Positions 16,101 through 23,504 of a stretch of 26,983 bases of DNA are shown here, piece by piece (position 1 is the stretch's first letter; each line of letters begins with the position of its first letter). The position numbers and the translations under genes were made by a program. Origin of the DNA: a virus; IMG/VR virus record IMGVR_UViG_3300028394_000272, positions 1-26,983 of that record. The stretch is one strand, 5' to 3'. The notes under the pieces are model-generated. The model was given only the letters and a program-made list of their open reading frames with translations, was not told the DNA's origin and made no database searches.

Positions 16101-17782
16101 ATACATCCAGCGTGACGGGCTATATTTTTATCGCGGCCAATCCCGCTGCACCTACCAATCTCAGCGGATATGCCAATCTAACAATCGCCAATGCAAGTCA
16201 ATTTACCAATGCTCCTTTGTTAGCAGCAGGAGCAACTGATGCGTCGGGCGGAAACATTCCGGCCAATGGCACATCTGTCACACGTTTTGTGACCAGCACT
16301 CCGATCATGACATCAGCTAATGTGGTGTTGGCCAACACAGCAACCACAGGCACATTGACTGCGTATGTGAACAATGCTGCTGCTGGCAATGTAACATTTA
16401 CCACATCCGGCAACACGGTAGGCACCACTAGCGCATTGGTCATTGCTGCGGATCAAGACTTGCATGTGGCCAATGCCGCTGTACCTAGCTCGTTCTACAA
16501 AGTGTTCAGTGCCAACATCAGTTGTGCATTGGGTAATCTAAGCACAGGATACAACAATTACAAACTATCACATACGGTATCGGGCAACACCAATTATGTG
16601 GGATTTGTCAAGGACAATCTAAATTCTGTGCCTACTCTAGCTACCGGCAATGTGGTCATGGCAGAAGCCACAGCAGGAACTTACAGATACATTTCTGGAA
16701 TTCCATACTACAACACCGGCAGTCCGACCATCACGATTGCCAACCTGCAAGTGGCAAATCTTGCTGGACAAACATTTACTAGCACAAACCCATTCATACT
16801 GGACAGCGGCACGGTGTCCGAAGGATCAGGCAGCGTGGTAGCAGCCAGTCAGACCAAGTCATTGGCCGGAATTGACAATGCAGCCAACAGCATGTTGACC
16901 AGCAGCAATGTCAAAGCCAACATAGGCGTAGGATCAAACTATATCCTAGGCAACTTGACTGCCAACCTTGGCGGTACCAACAACAGCGTGAGTACTTTGC
17001 AGGCCAACATACTCAACGTGGTAGGAACCAGTGCAACGGTGCAACTGCCGACCAAAATACAGATGTATGCTGGAGCCAACTCCGGAGTAAACGAACAATC
17101 AATCACTGCATCTACCACTGGCAACACTCAAGCTGCTGTGCGTGTGGTCATGAGTTCAGCTGGCAATACTCCGGTATTCGCCAACACCATAAATTACTAC
17201 ACATCAAATGTGTGGAGTGGCGCACAAACTATTGCTAACACTCCTGAGGCTGTGGTACGATACGGAAATCTTACAAATTACATTGTAAATCTTTCAACGG
17301 GCTATCTGCCAGTTGGTCCCAATCTAGCTGTGGGAGGAAATCGAACTTCTACTCAATATTTTACCTTTGCGTTTGCTAGACCCAGCCTTGCTAATTTTGA
17401 CATCAGACTAACATCCACCACTGGCATTGCCGGGCTGTGGATCGCAGCACCCAACACTACGATTGACCGCAGTGGGTATTCATCTCCGGTTCCGGGATTT
17501 CCGGGACCAACCAGCACCATCAACGGCTGGCTGGAAGGGTTTGTTCAGTACAGCGGTTCTGGAGTTCCGGGCGCCAGCAACACCGGAGGCAACGGCAGCA
17601 ACGGCTGTGCTTTAACAGGGGCTGATGTTATACCACTAAATACCTCAATTGCCAATGTGTCTTACACAATGACTCTGGGATCACAAAATGCGGCCAATAG
17701 TTTTGGAAACAACATTTTGGTAAGAATTGCCTTAGCAAGTGGGCAAACTATCACTGCTTTATCAATAGGAACGGCGACTTAA
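13190..17782 (+). CDS. PKD-domain-containing virion/adhesin protein (1530 aa)
   Basis: A 1530-residue structural protein. Residues 1-105 (INTGNTSNDGTGEALRSAF, NENFTELY, YDLGAPATRFDTVY) are the N-terminal type found on many T4-like fibre proteins. Residues about 105-530 carry YFIGNGSQLTGI units alternating with GNANVAANLA.FGTNPIS units. Four PKD-like immunoglobulin folds follow, each with a W.(F/W)GD(G/S)T core and a later H.(F/Y) strand: WQFGDGT (about 596), INWGDGT (about 693), FNWGDGT (about 799) and WAWGDST (about 926). The C-terminal about 280 residues (YRYISGIPYYNTGS, STQYFTFAFARPS, NGWLEGFVQYSGSGVPGA, NGSNGCALTG) match a terminal domain I recall from large cyanophage structural proteins, some annotated VrlC-like (unverified). 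No Shine-Dalgarno precedes the ATG. PKD domains often bind glycans or proteins at surfaces; the role here is inferred. One base separates its stop from the next ATG. Confidence 0.87.
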   Translation: MTQQIINTGNTSNDGTGEALRSAFISVNENFTELYAAGPVGTNVSIAGNVITVLGRNNNLVLKGNGVGNVQANSSIIPSIDAVYDLGAPATRFDTVYSTYFVGNGSLLTGITVSGGTAIVNGNSNVSVSANSVVTIGVAGTGNVVTFGDTNTTFNTNISAAGNITGSYFIGNGSQLTGIIATNSYGNANVAANLAAFGTNPISTTGNIAGSYFIGNGALLTGIASGSTSNIANGTSNVTVASSSNITIGVAGSTVATFASTGEYVTGLVSATGNVKGNYLLGNGSQLSNVLTVSQYTTGNISNVVPNVHGLLFDTTTGFSVTDMGNGNALITLGSSFKTWEVAGQTSLVAVGEDTVKFVDGNNIVITTNALSTPQQIKFSLSDNVSVSGNITGGNVRTIGSVSATGNVSGNYFIGNGSQLTGLPASYGNANVAANLAVFGTNPISTSGNITGGYILGNGSQLTGIASSYGNANVVANLAALGTNPISTTGNISGNYFVGNGSQLTGVIASGGSGNTTILGTPSDSSLTGNTVAYQGWTANTYVTDGLDDLNQVALNIAGNTFVGNTYITSNVYAGPSPLSVSLTGRYIGNPNSYLWQFGDGTANVITANATHTFSNTLGGTYTVTYTAYNTTGTNAGNAAAGAKGSTSTATTTITLYTPTPIPAFTANRTSLDTPNGVQITNSSQYSETYSINWGDGTIVIPATNWTTAAHVYTNATANTDVLYGVNLTGNSANAGASPVSVTSSNTNVKVYSSQASNVFVTANVANVINGVGTISFRNDSTGNPGNTASFGAQQLYNFNWGDGTVSNVNIATGIAGNPAAANVTHAFALSAANQSGNKYEQYTANLYLYTGYSTSPFKSSNITITIEPQTRANFVGATANVTTDATANVGNARVGYLYTDYNGANRSTFTFQNTSENSNIANWAWGDSTFSNGVSNVGNVVHTYTTTGAKTVSLTANGTPNGITSTAQSNTSSVTGYIFIAANPAAPTNLSGYANLTIANASQFTNAPLLAAGATDASGGNIPANGTSVTRFVTSTPIMTSANVVLANTATTGTLTAYVNNAAAGNVTFTTSGNTVGTTSALVIAADQDLHVANAAVPSSFYKVFSANISCALGNLSTGYNNYKLSHTVSGNTNYVGFVKDNLNSVPTLATGNVVMAEATAGTYRYISGIPYYNTGSPTITIANLQVANLAGQTFTSTNPFILDSGTVSEGSGSVVAASQTKSLAGIDNAANSMLTSSNVKANIGVGSNYILGNLTANLGGTNNSVSTLQANILNVVGTSATVQLPTKIQMYAGANSGVNEQSITASTTGNTQAAVRVVMSSAGNTPVFANTINYYTSNVWSGAQTIANTPEAVVRYGNLTNYIVNLSTGYLPVGPNLAVGGNRTSTQYFTFAFARPSLANFDIRLTSTTGIAGLWIAAPNTTIDRSGYSSPVPGFPGPTSTINGWLEGFVQYSGSGVPGASNTGGNGSNGCALTGADVIPLNTSIANVSYTMTLGSQNAANSFGNNILVRIALASGQTITALSIGTAT

Positions 17783-17783
17783 T

Positions 17784-18950
17784 ATGTCAGATGCACAAAA
17801 ATTAGATTATCTGTGGAAAAAAGTAGGTTATGGTGTAGCCAAAACTGCTGATTCCGCCAGCAAAGAAGCTTTCAACGAAAGCATTGCTAGTCCATTACTC
17901 TATCGTGGAGATTTGATTTGGACCCAAAGTGGAGATATTCCCAACACTCCTCCGGCTAACACCACTGCGTTGATCCAGGTGTACAAAGATGGCGGAGGTG
18001 CAGGATATAGTGCCACCGTGGAATGTACAGAAGATTTAACTGCTCCAGACAATCAAACCTGGTTAACTGGCCTGGCCAACTGGGTTCCTACCCAGTTTGG
18101 TGACAACTACTTGGTGCAAGTGTATGTGGCAGCATCTGGTGTGAGCAATCCACAGACCGTGGGCACAAAATTGTTTGCTGCTGGCTCGGGCAATGATGAC
18201 ACATGGTTCTTTGACTATCAAGCAGGCTTGTTGAACTTCAATGGTGCAAATATTCCAAGCCAGATTGCAACTGGGGTCACTGGCAAAAGTATCTACATTG
18301 TTGGCTACAGATATGTGGGTACCTACGGAGTAGATCCCACATACATCAGCGACGGTACATCAAATGTACAGGTAGTAAGCACTGACGGTAATGTTACTAT
18401 AAGTGTGGATGGAACCAGTAATGTCGCTGTATTTTCTACTGGCGGCGCACAAGTTACCGGAAATATCTCCGCTACAGGCAACGTGGCAGGAAATTATTTT
18501 GTAGGTAATGGTGCGGCGCTGACCGGCATTGTGACTAGTGCAAGCGGCAATGTTGTTGGAAACTTGACCGTGACTGGAACTGCTAGCGTAGCAGGAAATG
18601 TCACAAGTGGTACTAACTTTGTAGGCAATGGTGCTGCATTGCTCAGCACAATGACAGATCGTGGCAATGATCAGAATAACTGGAACACTCTAATACAGAT
18701 GGGTGTTTACACAGTCAACAGAACCAGCTGGTCGGGAACGGTAGGAACACCATTAGATAGTCAGGTATTTACAGGGCTGCTCGAAGTAAAAAACAGCACA
18801 GATACGTCAATTGAACAGATATTTTATCCAGGCACTGTGGAAAGTGGCGATATAAAAATACAATGGAATCGCGCAAACTGGAATGCAACTTGGACTGATT
18901 GGATTAGAATCGTAAATAACGACCAGATTGTTATAGGTGGAACATACTAA
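17784..18950 (+). CDS. Short fibre-type protein with pyocin-knob-like tip
   Basis: A 388-residue protein. Residues 1-195 (KLDYLWKKVGYGVAKT, NESIASPLLYRGDLIW, FGDNYLVQVYVAASGVSNPQ, FFDYQAGLLNFNG, IYIVGYRYVGTYG) are a conserved N-terminal domain of T4-like fibre proteins, probably for virion attachment. Residues about 195-290 contain a few NVAGNYFVGNGAALTGI-type repeats shared with the giant neighbours. Residues about 300-388 (NNWNTLIQMGVYTVNR, EQIFYPGT, QWNRANWNATWTDWIRI) resemble pyocin-knob/phage fibre tip domains with conserved Trp and Arg. The protein ends GGTY, as does the next gene. The ATG is one base after the previous stop, so translation is probably coupled; AGGA at 17767-17770 is a distant ribosome site. 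It is the smallest member of the cluster and a complete attachment-shaft-tip architecture. Confidence 0.86.
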   Translation: MSDAQKLDYLWKKVGYGVAKTADSASKEAFNESIASPLLYRGDLIWTQSGDIPNTPPANTTALIQVYKDGGGAGYSATVECTEDLTAPDNQTWLTGLANWVPTQFGDNYLVQVYVAASGVSNPQTVGTKLFAAGSGNDDTWFFDYQAGLLNFNGANIPSQIATGVTGKSIYIVGYRYVGTYGVDPTYISDGTSNVQVVSTDGNVTISVDGTSNVAVFSTGGAQVTGNISATGNVAGNYFVGNGAALTGIVTSASGNVVGNLTVTGTASVAGNVTSGTNFVGNGAALLSTMTDRGNDQNNWNTLIQMGVYTVNRTSWSGTVGTPLDSQVFTGLLEVKNSTDTSIEQIFYPGTVESGDIKIQWNRANWNATWTDWIRIVNNDQIVIGGTY

Positions 18951-18953
18951 ATA
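18946..18953 (+). promoter_or_regulatory. Candidate late promoter (ACTAAATA)
   Basis: ACTAAATA overlaps the stop codon of the preceding gene and ends 23 bases before the ATG at 18977, the same spacing as the site at 2713-2720. It shares the TAAATA core of the T4 late consensus. A second copy of the core, CGTAAATA, lies at 18911-18918 inside the preceding gene. Confidence 0.4.
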
Positions 18954-18962
18954 AGTCTGAAT

Positions 18963-18968
18963 AGGAAG
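18963..18968 (+). promoter_or_regulatory. Shine-Dalgarno of the gene at 18977
   Basis: AGGAAG, 8 bases before the ATG, fixes the start of the giant fibre gene at 18977. The paralogous gene at 23505 has only a weak AGG. Confidence 0.65.
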
Positions 18969-18976
18969 TTATTGAC

Positions 18977-21900
18977 ATGTCAGCACCAAATACAAATACA
19001 ATTTTAATCAAACGCTCGGGGACTGCTAACTCGGTGCCGTCCGCACTTTCGCTAGGCGAATTGGCTATCAACTATGCTGATGGTAATTTGTTCTACAAAG
19101 ACGGCACTAGCACTATCAGAGTCTTGGCCAGCAATCAATTTGTCAGTGTAACCGGTAATGTCACAGCCGGCAATGTCAATGCAGTAGGCCTAAGCCTCAG
19201 TGGCAATGTGATATCGCCACTGAATGTAACAGGCAATCTCACAAGCGGTAACATACTGACCCCAGGATTGTTGTCAGTAACAGGCAATATCACTGGTGGT
19301 AATTTAATATCATCATCGCTGACATCTACCCGTATTCCGTATGTGGGTACCAGCAGTCAACTAACAGACAGCACTAATTTAACCTGGAGTAATTCCACCC
19401 AGGTCATGTCGATTGGCGCAGGCGGCACAGAAATTGGCGGAAATACCGGTGTAGGATATGTAAAAGCCGCGACCGTAAGTGCAACCGGTAATGTTATTGG
19501 TGGTAACATTACCACAGCAGGATTGGTAACAGCAGTTGGAAATATTACTACCAGTAATTATTTCTTAGGTAATGGTGCTCTGCTAACTGGTGTTATTACC
19601 AGTGTGGCCAATATCAACAACGGCACCAGTAATGTAACCGTTGTGAGTTCAGGTGGCAACGTCACAGTCGGCATAGCCGGAACATCAAATGTAGCTGTGT
19701 TCTACAGTGGCGGGTTAAACATTACTGGAGCAATCAGCGCTAATGGTAATATAACCAGCGGTGGAACTATCAACACCACAAGTTTAAGTCTAAGCGGAAA
19801 TATCACGTCAGACTTGAATGTGACTCCAAATATTGCCGGTGGCAATATCACAACTCCAGGATTAATCAGCGCCACTGGCAACATCACAGGTGGCAACGTA
19901 AGCGGTACTAGAATACTAGCAACAAATTTTGCGGGTACCACACTAAGTGTTTCCGGTAATGTGACCGGTGGTAACATTCTATTTGGTGCTGGGGTTGTAT
20001 CCGGTACCGGTAATATCGCCGGTGGCAACCTAACAACCGGTGGACAAGTCAGTGCAACTGGTAATATAACCAGCGGTGGAACTTTATCTACCGTAGATCT
20101 AAGTGTTGGTGGTAATGTCCTTACATCGTTGGTACCAGCAGCCAACGTAACTCAAGACCTGGGTAGCGCCACACAGCGATGGAGAGACCTGTATCTATCA
20201 GGCAGTTCATTAAATCTAGGCGCACAAACAATCAGCGCCAATGCAACAACGGTCAACATTGGAACTGGTAACTTAGCCGGTGCTAACATCACTACTCCGG
20301 GACAAGTTTCAGCAGCTGGTAACATCACCGGCGCTAACATAGCAACATCAGGCAACATTAGTGCAACAGGTAACCTGTTTGCAGGCAATGTATTAGGCGG
20401 AGCCAATGTTAATGCAACCACATTCACCGGCACAACAGTTAGTGTAACAGGTAACATAAGTGGTGGCAACCTAAGTGGTACCAATATTGTTGGTACTTTA
20501 ACAACTGCATCACAAACAAACATCACCAGTGTTGGTACACTAGGCAGCTTGTCGGTCTCGGGTAATACCACCAGCGGTAACTTACTAACTGGCGGCTTGA
20601 TTTCAGCTGGTGGAGACATCACTGCCGGCGGATATGTATTTGGTGCCAACGCAAATATCACTGGCAACCTTGACGCTGGCAATCTAAGTGGTACCAGAAT
20701 ACTAGCAACAAATTTTGCAGGTACTACACTAAGCGTATCTGGCAACATCACAGGTGGTAATATATCAGGCGGAGCCAATATTAATGCTACCAGCTTGACT
20801 GGTACCGTTGTTAGCGTTTCGGGTACCATCACCGGTGGCAACGTACAAACAGGTGGTGTTGTAAGTGCAACAGGTAACATCACCGGTGGTAATTTAACCA
20901 CAACCGGTAATGTCACTGGCGGTAATGTATTGTTTGGTACAGGTAATGTGTCGGGCACAGGCAATATCGCTGCTGGTTACTTTATTGGTAATGGTAGTCA
21001 GCTAACTGGTGTAATAGCCACGTCGGCATCTGCACTGGTTAATGGTACTACCAATATAACCACTGCACCAAGTGGCAATGCCAATGTTACCATTGCCGGC
21101 ACCAGCAATGTGATTGTTTGGACTACCACTGGCGAGTATGTGACCGGTAACGTAAGTGCCAGTGGCAATGTAACCGGTGGCAATTTGATATCTGGATCAC
21201 TGACTTCAACTCGTGTTCCGTATGTGGGCGCAGCAAGTCAACTGACAGATAGTACTAATTTAACCTGGGACAACCCAAATCAAGTATTGAAAATTGGCGC
21301 AGGTGGCACAGAAATTGGTGGCGATGCTGGGTTTGGATATCTAAACACCAAAACTATAAGTGCCAGCGGCAATGTAACCGGTGGTAATGTTGTCACGGCC
21401 GGTGCTGTATCCGCTGGTTCGTTGAGCCTAAGCGGCAATGTCACATCCGCACTCAACGCAACATCAAGTATCGCTGCCGGTACCACAATCAGCGCAGTGG
21501 GCAACATCACCGGCGGCAACTTAAATGCTGCTGGATTGAGTTTGACCGGCAATGTGGTATCTAATTTCAGAGCCAGTGCATCAATCGAAGCAGGCACCAC
21601 AATAAGTGCAGTAGGCAACATCACTGGTGGCAACTTGAATGCTGCCGGATTAAGCCTAAGCGGCAACATAGTATCTGCAGTCAGTGCTACTTCCAGCATC
21701 ACTGCTGGCACCACAATAAGTGCTACCGGTAACATCACCGGCGGTAACATTATCACAGGCGCTGCACTCAGCGCAGGATCAGTCAGCTCAGTTGGCAACG
21801 TCACTGGCGGCAATTTAATCACATCCGCTGCGATATCTGCAGGATCGGTCAGTGCCAGTGGCAACGTCAATGGTGGTAACATCACCACACTTGGTGTCAT

Positions 21901-23488
21901 ATCTACTGCCAGCATAGTATCAACAGGCAACATTGACGGTACCAATCTAAACGGTAGCGGGTTGAGTCTAAGTGGCAATGTCATCAGTGCATTGAATGTG
22001 ACTGGTGCCATAGCAGGCGCCAATGTTTCAACTCCAGGATTTGTCAGCGCCACAGGCAACATCACAGCTGGTAACGTCAATGGCGGCGCCAATGTCAATG
22101 CCACATTGTTGTCAGGTACCACAGTCAGTGTAACCGGCAATGTCACTGGTGGCAATGTCAATACCAATACCATAGTTGGTACTGCAACCACTATCCGATC
22201 AACAGGCGATCTGAATCTAAGTGCAACTGGCAACATTGTAGTTGGCACATACATCAATGGATTGACAAATCCTGTACAAGATCAGGATGCTGCTACCAAA
22301 TCTTATGTGGATTCAGTAGCACAAGGTCTTGACATCAAGGCATCAGTATCGTATGCCACTGCCGCAACACTAAATGCCTATACCTACAACAATGGCACAT
22401 CGGGAGTTGGTGCCACAATCACTGCCAACAGCAATGGCATATTGAGCATTGATGGATCAACACCGGTGAATGGCGAACGTGTTTTGGTCAAGAATGAAGC
22501 CGGGGCCAACGCACCGTACAACGGTATCTATGTGGTAACTGCTGTGGGAACTATCAGTACACCGTTTGTGCTAACTCGTGCCACCGATTTTAACCAACCT
22601 GCAGAAATACCCGGCGCGTTTACATTTGTTGAAGCCGGCTCTGTCAATGCTGATTCTGGATATGTATGTACTACCAATTCTCCAGTGACGGTTGGTACTA
22701 CTGATATTGTATTCACACAGTTCTCTGGTAGTGGTTCATACACAGCCAACACCTCAGCTGGTTTGGTATTGGTTGGTACACAATTCAATGCCAAAGTTGA
22801 TGATATAACAACTGCATTTGATGTCAGTGGCAATATTGTTGTCAAGGCCAGTGCTGCACTGACCACACCAAATATTGGTGCTGCAACTGGTACCAGTTTG
22901 AGTGTGACAGGCAATGTTACCAGTGGTAACATCAACACTGGCGCAATAAGTTTAACTGGTAATGTTATCACTGGGTTGAATGTCACAGGCTCAATTGCTG
23001 GTGGTAATGTCAACACACCCGGACTGATCAGCGCCACTGGCAACATCACTGGCGCTAATGTATTCACAGGCGGCGTGGTCAGTGCAACTGGCAACGTCAA
23101 CGGCGGTAATATAATTTCTGCTGCTGCTATTTCTGCAGTTTCGCTGAGCCTGAGTGGTAATATTACGTCAGCACTGAACGTGACTTCAAGCATCACTGCT
23201 GGTACCACAATCAGTGCTGTGGGCAACATAACTGGTGCCAATGTCAATACCACAAACATCAGTCTAACTGGCAATATTGTATCAGCAGTCAATGCCAGTT
23301 CAAGCATCACTGCTGGTACCACAATATCTGCCATTGGTAATATCACAGGTGGTAACATCACAACCGCAGGCCTGATATCAGCCACAGGCAATGTCGATGG
23401 CGGAAATATCAACGCCACAACTGGATCTTACGTCGCCGGCGTGTCTGTTTTAACCGTAAATGCAACTATTGATGGTGGTACCTACTAA
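18977..23488 (+). CDS. Giant repeat tail fibre protein with Mtd_N-like N-terminus (1503 aa)
   Basis: A 1503-residue fibre. Residues 1-55 (ILIKRSGTANSVPSALSLGE, LAINYADGNLFYKDG) resemble the major-tropism-determinant-type N-terminal attachment domain of phage fibres. The shaft is Gly/Asn/Thr modules, including GTRILATNFAGTTLSVSGN twice and a 38-residue SITAGTTISAVGNITGGNLN unit in tandem. A registration element, DLGSATQRWRDLYLSGSSLN, lies at about residues 394-413. At about 1093-1255 is a collar-type domain common in tail fibres: INGLTNPVQDQDAATKSYVD, then GERVLVKNEAG and NGIYVV, TRATDF, GYVCTT. Repeats resume after it. The end, ATIDGGTY, echoes the GGTY end of the preceding protein. The next gene is a close paralogue at the N-terminus and in the shaft. 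Start fixed by AGGAAG at 18963. Receptor-binding specificity cannot be inferred. Confidence 0.88.
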   Translation: MSAPNTNTILIKRSGTANSVPSALSLGELAINYADGNLFYKDGTSTIRVLASNQFVSVTGNVTAGNVNAVGLSLSGNVISPLNVTGNLTSGNILTPGLLSVTGNITGGNLISSSLTSTRIPYVGTSSQLTDSTNLTWSNSTQVMSIGAGGTEIGGNTGVGYVKAATVSATGNVIGGNITTAGLVTAVGNITTSNYFLGNGALLTGVITSVANINNGTSNVTVVSSGGNVTVGIAGTSNVAVFYSGGLNITGAISANGNITSGGTINTTSLSLSGNITSDLNVTPNIAGGNITTPGLISATGNITGGNVSGTRILATNFAGTTLSVSGNVTGGNILFGAGVVSGTGNIAGGNLTTGGQVSATGNITSGGTLSTVDLSVGGNVLTSLVPAANVTQDLGSATQRWRDLYLSGSSLNLGAQTISANATTVNIGTGNLAGANITTPGQVSAAGNITGANIATSGNISATGNLFAGNVLGGANVNATTFTGTTVSVTGNISGGNLSGTNIVGTLTTASQTNITSVGTLGSLSVSGNTTSGNLLTGGLISAGGDITAGGYVFGANANITGNLDAGNLSGTRILATNFAGTTLSVSGNITGGNISGGANINATSLTGTVVSVSGTITGGNVQTGGVVSATGNITGGNLTTTGNVTGGNVLFGTGNVSGTGNIAAGYFIGNGSQLTGVIATSASALVNGTTNITTAPSGNANVTIAGTSNVIVWTTTGEYVTGNVSASGNVTGGNLISGSLTSTRVPYVGAASQLTDSTNLTWDNPNQVLKIGAGGTEIGGDAGFGYLNTKTISASGNVTGGNVVTAGAVSAGSLSLSGNVTSALNATSSIAAGTTISAVGNITGGNLNAAGLSLTGNVVSNFRASASIEAGTTISAVGNITGGNLNAAGLSLSGNIVSAVSATSSITAGTTISATGNITGGNIITGAALSAGSVSSVGNVTGGNLITSAAISAGSVSASGNVNGGNITTLGVISTASIVSTGNIDGTNLNGSGLSLSGNVISALNVTGAIAGANVSTPGFVSATGNITAGNVNGGANVNATLLSGTTVSVTGNVTGGNVNTNTIVGTATTIRSTGDLNLSATGNIVVGTYINGLTNPVQDQDAATKSYVDSVAQGLDIKASVSYATAATLNAYTYNNGTSGVGATITANSNGILSIDGSTPVNGERVLVKNEAGANAPYNGIYVVTAVGTISTPFVLTRATDFNQPAEIPGAFTFVEAGSVNADSGYVCTTNSPVTVGTTDIVFTQFSGSGSYTANTSAGLVLVGTQFNAKVDDITTAFDVSGNIVVKASAALTTPNIGAATGTSLSVTGNVTSGNINTGAISLTGNVITGLNVTGSIAGGNVNTPGLISATGNITGANVFTGGVVSATGNVNGGNIISAAAISAVSLSLSGNITSALNVTSSITAGTTISAVGNITGANVNTTNISLTGNIVSAVNASSSITAGTTISAIGNITGGNITTAGLISATGNVDGGNINATTGSYVAGVSVLTVNATIDGGTY
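21482..21795 (+). repeat. 114-bp tandem repeats (38 aa)
   Basis: Units beginning ACCACAAT start at 21482, 21596 and 21710 at exact 114-base intervals; the third is partial. Each encodes TTISAVGNITGGNL followed by a LSLSGN element. The DNA copies differ at many third positions. Confidence 0.9.
23204..23400 (+). repeat. Second block of the 114-bp repeat
   Basis: The same 38-residue unit reappears near the 3' end of the gene, with starts at 23204 and 23318 (interval 114 bases). It is separated from the first block by the collar domain, so one module was used on both sides of a globular insertion. Confidence 0.85.
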
Positions 23489-23504
23489 TCATAAGTAGTA
23501 GGTA

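Noticed and set aside
17635-17642. ACTAAATA inside the PKD gene as promoter of the gene at 17784
   Set aside because: It lies within coding sequence, 141 bases from the start, and the two genes are separated by one base, so coupling explains expression. Kept only as a possibility.
13190-18950. Genes at 13190 and 17784 being one gene broken by a frameshift
   Set aside because: Both ends at the junction are intact: the first ends in a recognisable terminal domain and the second starts with its own conserved N-terminal domain (KLDYLWKKVGYG).
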